From: Molanna angustata
Lineage: Eukaryota; Arthropoda; Insecta; Trichoptera; Molannidae
DNA: 64,000 nt
Assembly: GCA_963576475.1 (NCBI GenBank)
Contig: OY754982.1
Coordinates: 10,690,546 to 10,754,545, forward strand
Reading direction: 5' to 3'
Position 1 is the stretch's first letter; every line of letters starts with the position of its first letter. This document shows positions 35,589-46,998 of the stretch, one piece after another. The notes under the pieces were generated by a model. The model made no database searches. It was not told the DNA's origin and saw nothing but the letters and a program-made list of their open reading frames with translations. The translations under genes and the position numbers were made by a program.

Positions 35589-36705
35589 GTAAGTACTTTT
35601 TATCTTTACGCTTCAGTTTGGACTTTAATGCATATTTCTGAATTGCGATACTTCTACCGTCCAACTACATTATTGTAGCGTTTTGGGATTATCATTTCGT
35701 TTATTTAGCGTGGACCAAATCACGCTTTCGAATCTCGATTATTTCTTTCAAATTCTATAAAGGTATTGTACAACAAATTATCTTATATATCTTGCACTAC
35801 AAATTATCAAATTATCTTATAAATCTCCTTGTACAACAATGTACAACAAATTAATTATCTTATAAATCTCTTTAGTAAAAACAAAAATAATTTCAAATGT
35901 ATCGTTATTTCCACTTATCAAAACGGATTTTTGCCAAAAAGTATCGTCCCAAATCCAACGGTATATTTTCCAAACTTCTTCTTCTTCAGATATCTTTTAT
36001 GTAGACCTTTGGGTCTGTTTTCCAAGCTTGCTTTACGTATATAACTATTATTTCCTTATCGGTATAAAAGTTCTTTTATAAACAGTGCATTAAATATCTT
36101 GGTCTATACTATTTTTAATATTTTTCTTTTAGAAAAATTCAAACTTTTCTTAAATAATCCTATTCTTACATCATCTAAATTAATTTATGTGTTTTATTTC
36201 CATTGGGTTTTATTGTAATTTTAATTAATTACTTAGGTTCGCCGTTATAATAATTAATTTTAATATTTTTTTGTCTTTCGAATTAACGGAGTTCCCATAT
36301 GTCTTTCTCCGGTTGCCATTATTAAAATAATTATTATTTTTGTCCTCAGTGGCTTCCACGATATTCGTTACGTTCATAAAGTAAGTAGACGTCGGTTTTC
36401 TGCGCCATTCGGAACGCTTCATTAATTCTTAATGAGAAAGCTGAAATTGCAATTTATTACTTTAAATATTACTAGTCTAAGTTTTAAAGTAAAATTGAGG
36501 AGTAAGTTACTCCTCCTGAGCTGGCTCGAACGCGCAAATCTCAAATTCATATTTAATGTATCGAATAATTTAAACTTTCAACTCTGTTCACATTGGTATC
36601 CACTCTTTGGCGCTGGAATATTATTTCACGGAGTTATAATACTGTAGCAGCTGAAATACTTACACGTGTTATTTTATCAACAAATTAGAATTTGCTTTCA
36701 TTTAC
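35589..36705. other. non-coding stretch with small tandem repeats at 35765-35875
   Basis: GTACAACAAATTATCTTATA-type words recur three to four times at 35765-35875 with small changes. The rest is A/T-rich without a gene. Confidence 0.4.
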
Positions 36706-37136
36706 ATCGGGGGGCCAAATTAATACAATCAAAGGAAAAAAATGCAAAAATAATTGTATTTTTAGCTGTTATCCAGCAAAATCGAATCACATCAGTATAT
36801 TTTTAACTGTGGCAACTCCCTTCATTATTGTTATCGTACTTGCAACACTTTTTAAGCATCAACATGAAGTTTGTCACATACAAGATACGATAATGTCAGT
36901 TTAGTATTGGTCTTCACAGAGTGTGCGAGTGTTAATGGAATATTTTGCCCATTGATTTTGTGTTTATTTGAGACAGTGTTTGAGTGTTTCTTACATTTTT
37001 TTTTAAATAACAGGTAAACCTAATATTTATTACTAAATATTTATCACAATTATACTACTTATCAAATTATTACGATTTTGATAAATTATTTTCTAAATGT
37101 ATGCTGAATTTCAGAATTTTTTGGTTTATTTTAGAA

Positions 37137-37568
37137 ATGGGAAGATCTTGTGACCTCACTCCAAGAAAAAAATCTAAAATTGCAACCCTTCTTGGTCACT
37201 GTGAATACAGTCAACGAGAAATTGCCACACTTACCAATGTTTCTCAATATTCTGTGCACAAAATAAGTAGGCAAATGAAAGGAAATGTACCCCTTGAACC
37301 ATCTCGAATAGGAAAATGTGGACGAAAGCGCATTACTACTCCGCGAACAGAAAGAAAAATCAGAAATGTTGCTCTAGAAAATAGACAGAAGCCTCGAAAA
37401 GTAATAAAATCTATTTTGCAGACCACAGGAGTCAATAAATCTGATCGTACATTGAGACGAAGATTGGTGGAAATGGACCTCAAATGTTATCGCCCAGTGA
37501 AAAAGCCAAAACTAACACCTGAAATGCGTAAAAAGCGACTAGAATGGGCAGATTTATTCGAATGCTAG
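37137..37568 (+). mobile_element. Tc1-like transposase, N-terminal half only
   Basis: The ATG at 37137 opens a 143-residue frame (a longer in-frame start at 37101 adds 12 unlikely residues). It begins MGRSCDLTPRKKSKIATLLG and has two helix-turn-helix-type DNA-binding parts: one with YSQREIATLTNVSQYSVHKI (about residues 33-52), the other after a GRKR AT-hook-like linker (GKCGRKRITT) and ending in SDRTLRRRLVEM. The frame stops at WADLFEC, just where the first catalytic aspartate region would begin; full transposases of this family are about 340 residues. A Tc1-type 5' end may lie near 36706 (GGGGGGCCAAATTAATACAA), but no matching 3' end is seen. The surviving half has no stop or frameshift. Confidence 0.8.
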
Positions 37569-38084
37569 TTTAACGCTTTGACTACACATCCACTCAGGCA
37601 TATTTTCTTCAACTACTCATATTAGTTCTTGTAGGTAATTGAATTGTTTGCATTATGTAAATTTCCTTTCCTCGCGTATTCATTTCATTTTCTCTGCGGC
37701 GGTGTGTTGTGGTCTTCTTGTCTCCTCATCTAGCGCCTATCATCCACGGTTTCTTATATGTATATGGCAAATGGAAATGTTCAAAGTTGCCGACAATCGT
37801 TCCGTTTGTAGCTGGTGCCGATGTCTGCACTCGGTAGTTTGCGGTTATTATTATTTTAGTCTGTTATACGAAGTATTCTGCAGTCACACCGTCCTCAGTG
37901 TTTGTTATATCTGTCCCATAGGTAGCACCGAAACTATTCACATATGATGTTGTTGTTGTTTTGCAAACACGTGATTCTCAAATTTGGCTCAACTTCCTCA
38001 CTCATTGTTTCATTTTATTTTCATTCTTTACATCTGTTTATTGTTTATTGGTTTCGTGCTGACACAATCTACAGAAAGGCAAGA
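37569..38084. other. non-coding stretch
   Basis: No gene. The 102-residue frame at 37639-37947 (rich in C, Y, H) shows no domain or splice context. Confidence 0.3.
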
Positions 38085-38160
38085 GTGTAAGAGATTGCTG
38101 GATTCAGCTAGGGCCCACCCAGGGCTGTCGAGCTTACGATGACGACGAATCATTTTTACT
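38085..38160 (+). mobile_element. LINE 3'-terminal fragment
   Basis: The plus strand reads CKRLLDSARAHPGLSS followed by a GATGACGACGA tract. It corresponds to the RFLEAARTHQGL end at 21640-21678. Confidence 0.65.
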
Positions 38161-38862
38161 CTTGTAAATTAAAAAGAAATCTATGTAATAAATAAGTGAA
38201 AATACAAATTGTGACAATTTATATCTTTAACACTGACCACAAATTAATATTTTATGTATTCTAATAATGTGTAAAACTCCCATTATTTTAAGTGGGCCCA
38301 TTTTGGCTAATAGGTATTATATGAAGCAATTTTTCAATATTTCCACCATTTCATACATATATTGTTTTTGGGTGAAAATCGTTTAAGGCATTTATCACCA
38401 TTCACAACTCAATGGGGAGTTAATGAGTCATAACAGAATTTTGACAGCAAACAAAATGACTTACTTGATTAGACCCTTTGAAGTATCTGAATATTTGAGT
38501 CTTTCAGAAAAGGGTAGCTTTGCTGATCCAATGAATATAAATGAATTCACTTCACTCACACACACCATTTTTGATATTTGTATAACTCCGTGTATTAGAT
38601 ATATATTTTAAAATGAAATTGCTATGATTTTTTTTAAATGTTCAAACTTTTCAGATATTTGATTGTTTAAAAGGTACTTTTCCGTTTGATAACTTTGTTT
38701 CATTGCGTCATATTTCAAATAGGAAGGTACTTCGTGTTTTATCTAACTTCTTTAATTTCTTCCACGTGCCACAAAAACAAATTATTTTTCAGCTTTGAGA
38801 AGTTTATACGTTAAGTGTAGGCATTTTCGTGAAAATTTTTGGTTTTTCTGATTATTACTCCT
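38161..38862. other. AT-rich non-coding stretch
   Basis: No gene or repeat partner recognised. Confidence 0.35.
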
Positions 38863-39354
38863 CACTAACCCAAGGGGGATATACTGGGGAGTAATTATTG
38901 CAGATTATCAACTAGTATCATGCTGATATTGTATTATGAAAGTTTCATCACAATGTATATGTGTCTGTGTGTGCTATGTACGACGTGTTTATTCTACTTT
39001 ATCGATTTCTCATTCGATTATATACAAATTTGTTCATCTAATACTCCCTAAGACCCCATAAGATTTTAAAAGATATCTGATCAGTGCTTCTCGATTTTTT
39101 TAAATGTCAAACGACCCCAAGCTCAGGAATCTTAAAATTTGATATATATTTTTTTTAATTTCCTAAAAAGGCACATCACTTTCATATTATGGCATTGATG
39201 AATCATCAAGTTTTCGTAATAAAACATTTAAAACATAAATAATTAGACAAACACATTTCATGAAAATGCTGTATATTTTTCATACAAAATTTGAATACTT
39301 CGTGGAATGACTTGTTAGTGAGAGTTTAGCGTCGGCCACAACCCACTCGTTTTC
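38863..39354 (+). repeat. interspersed repeat, family A1 (long copy)
   Basis: Collinear with 20868-21283 and extended at the right by GGCCACAACCCACTCGTTTT (39334-39353), an ending also present at 58385-58404. The left edge forms a small imperfect hairpin around CTCC...GGGGAG. Non-coding. Confidence 0.7.
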
Positions 39355-40205
39355 AAACAGCAATTGAGAATGGGATACTTTGCTCGAGTAGTCAGATTTT
39401 ACACTTACAAACTTGAATTTTTCATTCCGAGATTTTTTTACCAAGATAAAATTTAGTGCTTTTTAAATATGTTTTATAGTTTTTTTTATAACGTTTAAAT
39501 ATTATAGCACCGGTGCAACTATTTTCCCGAGCAATTATCTCCCGAGAGCGATTTTTTACATTCCGAGACGCGAGAATTTTTAATTAATTCGAGACACTTC
39601 TTCTGAAATTACGGCTTTTTCTTTTCAATGTTCCTCGTTGTTCAGTGTTTAATTTTATGGTGTGGAATTCATCTATTTTTTATTTTTAATTTAGTTCATT
39701 TACTTGATTTCGAAAAGTCTCATATTTCAGAGAACCATCTATGAAGTGAAGTAAACTTCACTTAATTACACTTCGGTGATACAAAAAAATACATTGTAAC
39801 TGAAAACTAAATATTTGTTATTTTGAATTGCAATAAAAAATTATTACAGCAGTGTTTGAATTTCTAAATTTTATAAATATGGCTAATACTTTTCAGAATA
39901 TCACTAACGACACATTCATATACGCGATCTTTGAACAAATATAAAATCTTGAATCTCCTTGTTAAAATTTCATATCTCTTGAATATAGAATTGTATCAAG
40001 AAATATCAACATACTTATTAGTAACTTTTTATTTTTATTAACTCTGGGGATTGAGGAGGCAGCCCCGCTTGCTTGCCTTTATATTCATGGCAATTCACCT
40101 CGTGCCTCCGTCTAATTAACAATATGTATCAGAACACGCATTATCATTTCGCTCCAACCAATAGGTAGTCTCAATATGACTCAAACACCTATAGTGGTGA
40201 CCCTG
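39355..40205. other. AT-rich non-coding stretch
   Basis: No gene. Repeated CCCGAG/CCGAGA words lie at 39520-39595. Confidence 0.3.
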
Positions 40206-40520
40206 ACGTGATAAAAAAAACGGTTAGGTTATCAACTCGAAGTGATTTTTTTAAATGTATGTTCAGCGATAACTTTTTACCACGTAGTCCGATTTCGGTG
40301 AATCTTTTTTTTTATTATAAAGGGGGTATCTTCCAATTAGTCCCATATCAATTTGATGAAGATCAAATTATGGACTCCATGACAAATCGTCAAAAACTAA
40401 ACTAAATTCTAAATCACCGATAATTCTTTACCACGTCGCGTCGTCCGAATCCGACGATTCCTACTTCATTAGAATGAAATTGCTTCTGGGGTGGTTCCAT
40501 CTGAAGAAAGCCAAGAGAAT
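40206..40520 (+). repeat. interspersed repeat, family C, copy 1
   Basis: CAACTCGAAGTGA, TTTTTTAAATGTATGTTCAG, CGATAACTTTTTACCACG, GTCCGATTTCGGTGAATC, AAAGGGGGTATCTTCC, then a second CACCGATAATTCTTTACCACG, match 44505-44770 in order. Non-coding; class unknown. Confidence 0.6.
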
Positions 40521-41474
40521 TGATGATGGGAATCATGAAAAATCATGAATATTGTCAATTTACAAAGGATTTGCTAATTTACTATAGGCGAATTGTATGA
40601 AAGATAATATTACTAACAAACATGCCATCAAGCTATGTACCTCATGGGGTAAGCAGAGAAAAACTAACACCACATTTTTCCTGGCTATCTTGACGTATGT
40701 ATATTAATGTCGGTTTTTATATGTAAGATTATAAAAAAATATGGCATCAGTCATCATTTCAATACTGAATTGTCCCAGTTTTTTTTACTTGTTTGCCTAA
40801 TTGGTATCAGGATATCATAAACTATATGAAGCTTACATATGATTATAAATTAACATTTCATACCGCTTGAATAAATTGTAAATACTTTAGTTCAAATTCT
40901 ACAACGGAGGCGCGATTAGCATAGTCTATGCTGTGTACTATTTTATTCACAAAGGCATGTCGTACATACTGGGTTTTAATTAACATACGCGGATCTTTGT
41001 CAGAGTATTTTAATATCTCTTTTGAACTGTATTTAAAGTATGTACTTACATTGATAACTTTCGAGGAATAATTAAAAGGGAAAATCTCTACATATCAGAC
41101 TCAATTATTGTTTATCTCTGTGATATGCAAAGGCGTATTTTCTTAAACTTTTGAATTTAGCGATTTAGACAGTATTTATTCTGCAGAATTTCGTAATTAT
41201 ATAGGTATAAAATCTAAATAGATTTATAATTTTTCGAATTATATTCCTTAAACGACCGTTTCGCTTAAAATTAGGAAGGTATAATATACCTTCTAAAACT
41301 CCGTATTTAAGTAAAGGTACTGCTACTGGTGCAAAATCAATATTGTACTGTATTGTATCAATTTGTAATGTGAGTCACCGGATTAGAACAGCTTCCTTTT
41401 GTCATTTTATCTTTTATTTTCCATTGTCGACGTTTTCGGGTGCCCCGTATGAGCATGCTAATCGAAAATGTTAC
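40521..41474. other. non-coding stretch; possible trace of an RTE tail at 40620-40690
   Basis: GCCATCAAGCTATGTACCTC, then GGGGTAAGCAGAGA and AACACCACATTTTTCCTGGC, loosely resembles the minus-strand RTE tail (GCC..GGGGTAGGCAGAGAGAACCG). Too short and diverged to be sure. The rest is A/T-rich. Confidence 0.3.
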
Positions 41475-41785
41475 ATGCAAAATTACATCTCGAATAGTTG
41501 AGCGATGAGGTCACCACCCATAGAGAAACGAGACAACTCCCAATGAGGGTTGTCCAACAACGATCTAAATGGATAGGCCATAACATCAGGCATCCGGGTC
41601 TGCTTATTACTATTGAGGTCGCCTTAGAGACAGATATAATATAGACCAGGTGATCGGTTATGTGCGATGTAGCAACTACCACAAGAGATGAACAGACTGG
41701 CAGACAACAGAGATATCTGGAGAAATGTAGTGCTTAGTGCAAACCAATCCTACGATTGTAACCATGAGGAAGAAAACTAAATGAA
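41475..41785 (+). mobile_element. non-LTR reverse transcriptase C-terminal fragment
   Basis: The plus strand reads RRQLPMRVVQQRSKWIGHNIRHPGL, then after a frameshift RLADNRDIWRNVV and SANQS. These match the (K/R)W.GH..R...L and MKRLADDR..WR pattern at the end of an insect LINE ORF. The middle GRGRPR..Y.DQI part is scrambled, with stops at about 41641 and later. Confidence 0.7.
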
Positions 41786-42954
41786 GAAAACCTTACAAGA
41801 TAAAGCGATCGTCCTAAGAATATAAAAAAATCGAGCATCTATTGGCCTGTTTTGATTTTCTACCAATATATTTTCTTTTCTTTATTTATTTCACAAAGTT
41901 ACCTTATTTCGAGACTACGTAATATAAAAATCGTCCCCCAATTTGCATCGTTTGAATAAAGCTTCGAGACTTAATCCAGACTTTTAATTCGCCCTTCGCT
42001 CTGTGTAAACGTTTACGTGGCCCCGTAATACGCAAAATGTGAAACTTTGAAAATTGTGTTTGCCTTATTAATTTCAAAACAAACACGGTTCGCAAAATAA
42101 GCGATCGAATTATTGGCGTCGCTATAATTATCGCAATCTAAGCAAGTGTCAATGATTTAAACTAAAAAACAACCTCATACCCAATTTTAAATAAAAACCT
42201 CTGTTTTTGGAAGGTATTTATGTTCATTTTGAAGCTGAACTGCTTCTTTTACCAAATTAACTTGAATGATGATATTTATTAATTTATTTACTATCACAAA
42301 GTAATGACAAAATCGTCCGACCATTCAAGAATCGCTTCCAACCCACTTATTTATAATTTGTATATTTTACAGTACCAAATCTATTTCGTTAATGTTAGGA
42401 AAATAACTTTGTGGCGACATTATAAATTATTTATAATATACACTTAACGTAGTTTACACCACTTAACTAATTTTAGTTAAGTGGTCCAAATCTATTTCAT
42501 TATCGTTTACAATTTTTATGGTGTATTAATTATTTTGATTTATTTTTCATAGCGTCGAGTCAAATGTGGATTGTGCATTTATTAGGACGATACAGAGCAC
42601 TCGGAGTCGTCATTGATTATAAATAAACAAACAAAGACAAAATACTCCATGCTAATTGAAATCTATATGTTGGCTTCTATGAACTGACAACTTCAATAAG
42701 TTCGTTGTAATGAGAAGCGTGAATGTTAGAATATCCAGAGCGACCCTATGAAGTGTATAGTCCACTTCTGGATCTTCAATTACTGAAGCCCTTCGATCTG
42801 CAGACGATTTGTAGAGCAGGTAATTGAGTCTAGCCGCCATCTTCAATCATGAATCCAAGGAAGACGCAGAACTATGAACTGTTGGAAAACATAATATTTA
42901 TCAATTCATTAAAAACTCGCAGACTGCTGTGTGAATCCATCGCGATTAGTTAAA
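41786..42954. other. non-coding stretch with a short hairpin
   Basis: No gene. A palindrome lies at 42458-42485. A CAAATCTATTTCRTTA word recurs at about 42377 and 42487, on either side. The minus-strand frame at 42652-42846 has mixed composition but no motif I can name. Confidence 0.35.
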
Positions 42955-43230
42955 AAGTCCCAAAGTGCGGAACTTTGAGCTATGAGTATCTAGAAATGTA
43001 GATTCAACTTTTCGCATTACGTATTCAAATGATTCAGGTGGCATCGTTCGTTTTATCATTTTCTCCTTCTCATCAGGTATAAAACCTCTTTTCTCTGCTA
43101 TCTTGGCGATCTCGTTACGAAAACTCCAATTTAGAGAAATGGGAATAAGATTTACAGTGCATAAATTAAAACGGGGGGAATAAATTATTATGAAGTCGAA
43201 ATTGCTGACCTGGCGTCTAAGTTGATACAT
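42955..43230 (-). mobile_element. possible retroelement ORF fragment
   Basis: The 94-residue minus-strand frame holds SLNWSFRNEIAKIAEKRGFIP followed by EKMIKRTMPPESFEYVMRK. The E(I/L).KIA...G(F/Y)....I...I pattern resembles the helical region downstream of the RT domain in some retroelements (Penelope-like or LINE), but the match is too short to assign. It lies just 5' of an RTE tail without a clear link to it. It could instead be a host exon. Confidence 0.3.
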
Positions 43231-43334
43231 TCATATTTAAATAAATATGAAAATCTACTTTCGAGGTACATTTTTGCTGTTGAATACCATTAAAAGAATA
43301 TACAAGAGTATATTAAATATCTAATTATTTTTAG

Positions 43335-43850
43335 TCTTCTTACCATACCATCACGCCATTTCCCTATTTGGGGTAGGCAGAGAGAACCGAACGCCAGACT
43401 CCTCTCTCTTGACATACATTCCTCGCTTCATTCACGTCCATACATCGTCTCATACACACTCTTCTATTATTCTTACTTCTAACATCACCATCTTTCAAAA
43501 TCCCATTTATGTGATCGTGCCAACTTTTTCTTGGCCGACCTCTACTTTTCGTTCCTCTTTTATCAGCCTTGTATACTTTTTTTGTCAGACGGTCAGCACT
43601 CATTCTTTCTATGTGGCTGAACCACCTTAAGGCATTTATTTTCATCTTACTTACGATATTTCTTTCAATCATACATTCTCGTCTAATATCCTCATTTCTT
43701 ATTCTATCATACATCGTTTTACCACACATTCGTGTTAGTGACCTCATTTCAACCGCGTTAATTCTACTTTCATGCGTCTTCTGCCATGTCCATGTCTCAC
43801 TAGCATACATTAGAGTCGGTGCGACGATACCATTGTGTACTTCTTAATCT
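43335..43850 (-). mobile_element. RTE-like LINE tail with a 148-residue open frame
   Basis: The best-preserved long copy of the RTE tail family. The minus-strand frame from 43810 to 43364 reads MYASETWTWQKTHESRINAVEMRSL, then RMCGKTMYDRIRNEDIRRECM, LRWFSHIERM, GRPRKSWHDHINGILKDGDV and VWRSVLSAYPK. In-frame sequence without a start continues upstream (HNGIVAPTL). Compared with the clean copy at 4886-5050, the last three codons are lost through a base insertion, and the (ATGT)n tail is nearly gone (TGATGGTATGG). Truncated at the 5' end before the RT catalytic domain. No function expected. Confidence 0.9.
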
Positions 43851-44489
43851 GTAGAAATGTTAAAAAAAAACTCTTAAATTATCTAATTATTCCTAAACGG
43901 TATTTTTTGTGTTCCTCTTTTTTTTTTTCCTTTTTTCCTCATAGCTGTGTACTATTGCTCATAATTAACTAGCCTGTACTTTGGATTGCCTTTTTGAAAA
44001 TAAATCCGCCTTCATTTATAAATTCAATAAAATAAAATAGAAAAGATGAACATCGTCTCAGGAGTAACTACAGAGTATATTTTACAACTTCAGCTTTAAG
44101 TAGTTTGTTCTTGCACCCTAAGTACTACTGACCTTCACTTTTTATTCAATTTGCATGTGTTTTTAAGAGAGCATTTCGAACACTTAATAAAATCATTTAG
44201 TAGATGTCAGTTCTGTCGGTGGTATTTCTAGGAGGTATTTACGTAGGTACCTATACAAAATGGCGTCAACGCTCCATTAGGAAATCCATTGAACTCTGAA
44301 TGAATTGGGCGCCGTTTAAATTGTAAGCCCAGTCTCACTGAATTATTATTCCCATTAAATGCGGAGCCGGGAGCTATCCTTATGCCAAAATGTCGAATCT
44401 TGTTTACTCAGGAAAACCTTATATAACGACAAGATGTAGTGTTTTTTGCGTAGTTACGTTTGTTTTGAAAAGCACGCTGATATTGTATG
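43851..44489. other. non-coding stretch
   Basis: No gene. A higher-GC patch at 44255-44385 has no repeat partner here. Confidence 0.3.
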
Positions 44490-44895
44490 TGGTATTTTTA
44501 ACCAACTCGCAAAAACGGAGAGGTTATCAATACGACGTATTTTTTTTAATGTATATTCAGCGATTTCTTTTTACTGCGTTGTCCGATTTCGGTGATTCTT
44601 TTTTCATTAGAAAGGGGGTATCTTCCGATTGGTGCCATTTCAATTTGGTCAAGATCTGACCATGGGTTCTATGAGAAAATATTGAAATTTTTCAATTTTC
44701 ATTTCAGCGATAGTAATTCTATACCATATTATCCGATTTCTTTTTTAATAGGAAGGAGTGCTTCAGAGGTTGTCGATATAACTCATGAGAAAAAAATCAT
44801 CACTCTTAGGCAGAAAAATCCGAACGCCACATGTTTTCAATCTTGACACACATTCATTTTGAAGTCGGTTTTTTAAGTAAACCGAATTTGTACCC
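44490..44895 (+). repeat. interspersed repeat, family C, copy 2
   Basis: CAACTCGCAAAAACGGAGAG, TTTTTTAATGTATATTCAGC, GTCCGATTTCGGTGATTC and AGAAAGGGGGTATCTTCC follow copy 1 at 40206-40520. It ends GAAGTCGGTTTTTTAAGTAA, an inverted echo of its start. Fragments inside (CAGAAAAATCCGAACGCCACATG at 44812-44834) recall the RTE tail. Confidence 0.55.
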
Positions 44896-46820
44896 TTCCC
44901 CCGTTTTTTAATTGATGTTATTTTCTAAAAAATAACAAACTCTATCCTTCCAAATGTTCATATCAAATAATCTCTCTGTAGTGCGGTCGTGTGTTTAAAG
45001 GGATCCAAATTCATCGTCACATTCGTCTCTGAAATACCACATATATTTTGCAGCTTAAATTAATGAAAATCACATACTTATTGGTAATCAATGCGACATG
45101 TCCCAAATTCTTAAACGTTTTCCAAATCCTACACCTGAAATATATTGTTTTCGTATTTGTAGTTTGTATTTCGTATTCTTAATTCGTTGAGGTTGCTCTT
45201 AGCTAAAACGTTATTTGTTTACTATATACAAATTGTTTCAACAATTATTATTTGATATTATTTTCGGTAATTTATATTTAGTTAGCGTTAAGATCATTTA
45301 ATGCTTCGTATCAATGAATATTATCACAAAGTCTATTGTTTTATTTTTGGAGCAGTTTATTTCTATCGTTCGCCTTTGAGATTAACCCAATTCGAGATTT
45401 TTAATTTCACTTCGAGTCCTGTATTTTTCTACACGAGTAAACGTAATTTACGTTATTAATTTCGAACTTCTTTTGCGTTTCTTTTATTCTTTTTTCTCGA
45501 ACAATTTTCGCATTCTACGTATAATGGCGTAAAAAATGACCTGTATTTGATTGTACTCAGTGATTGTTATTAGGGTATGTACCCAGGGGCGTGCCTTAAA
45601 CCTTCAGTTTAGGCAAACTGAAGACAAACTGAAAGAAAATTGAGAAATGTCGAAAATTTTATGTTTTTTTTAGTTTCATTGTTCATTCCAGTGGCCATGA
45701 AAAATATTTTTTAAATCGCATGCCAAAATAATCTTTACTTTTGTGGCCTCGTAAATCACCGTATCTACACACGGTTCAATTTTAACAGATAAAAAAATAG
45801 TTCTTAAATTTAATATATATTCAAAGGCAAGCCAAGATTTTCGGCTTCTATGAGCAATTCCGCTACTGATAATTTGTCCAATGTACCTCACCAATTGTAA
45901 ACTGTAAAAGGAAAATATTTTCATACCTTTGCACTTTCTTCTTTTATTTCAATTGATTTGTTTGTACTTTACATTGATTTTTTTTTTTCGCTCTGCCATC
46001 CACCCATCTAGATTTAGGTATTCAGTGACCATTTTTTATAGTCCAAACAATTATTTATTTGGTTGTAATTCCTTTCATGTTGTACTTTAAAGATATCCTT
46101 ATTTATAATATCATTTTTTTTCTAAAACGTACCTACAAGTAATTGCTACTTTATTCTTGAAAATTTCAAAAGCTTAACAAGTTCTGTATTTTGATATTTG
46201 TACTGTTATGTATTTTTCTGCATTCAACTTTGATCTCGGAGAAATGTAGCTCTTTAGTGGACTGATACCTTAGCTAGTTTTCATGTAATAGGTAACTTGC
46301 TAACAAAGCGACATCAATCGACCAGTCCTGCTTAATCGACCAACTCTGAAACAATTCTTCGTCTCCCCCCTCCGTAGGTACTCTCTGTGATGCATCTCAC
46401 ACCATTTGTTACGTGTTAACAATACTGCCTTTACTTTTAACACGATTTATTGTTTTAAATGTACAACTGGGAACGCAGCCATTTTACTTCATTTCTTCGC
46501 AGTGACTGCATCATTTCCACTTACTAGAATTTGTCTTGTGTATATTTTTAATAATTAATAATTGATAGTCCCAATGAGAGAAGTACAACCTCTTACAACT
46601 AATAATCTAGACAAGAATATAAGGAAGTGGTGGACCAGGACGTCGAAGAATTTCTTGGCTCCGTTATTTGAGGCAAGTTCAGGAAAAGCACTACATCGCT
46701 CTTCAGGGCCGTACGCAGTAAACAAGTCAAAGATAGTCATAATGATCGCTGACTTCTACATAGAAGATGGCACTCGATAAAAAAAAATCTATGTGCTATT
46801 CATATTTTTAGTTTGAAGTA
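44896..46820. other. non-coding stretch
   Basis: No gene. CCAGGGGCGTGCCTTA at 45589-45604 resembles a hAT-type end, but no partner end is seen. Overlapping frames on both strands at 46555-46780 have mixed composition and no domain. Confidence 0.35.
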
Positions 46821-46822
46821 TC

Positions 46823-46998
46823 AAACCAGGGTGCCTAGACAAAATGTCATATTTTGCGATGAAAAGAAAAGAAAAGGTACCTCAACGTATGGAAGTAGCA
46901 GTTGCCTGTCACTCGACAACTGGCGATTCCATACATTGAGTTGCCTTTCCTTTTCTTTCCATCCCTAAATTTGACACGTTAACTAGGAACCCTGGTTT
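46823..46998. mobile_element. 176-bp foldback (hairpin) element
   Basis: The two halves pair along most of their length. AAACCAGGGT opens the left arm and ACCCTGGTTT closes the right; GAAAAGAAAAGAAAAGG pairs with CCTTTCCTTTTCTTTCC; CGTATGGAA pairs with TTCCATACA; the loop is near 46905-46915. Mismatches are scattered and the arms are about 85 nt. It has the shape of a MITE of foldback type; a transcript would form a long hairpin. No clear target duplication. Confidence 0.75.

Noticed and set aside
45589..45604. hAT-like terminus CCAGGGGCGTGCC
   Set aside because: No matching inverted end or 8-bp flanking repeat could be found downstream or upstream.
46555..46780. Overlapping frames on both strands suggesting a retroelement piece
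   Set aside because: I could not align them to a motif with confidence; left as unannotated sequence.
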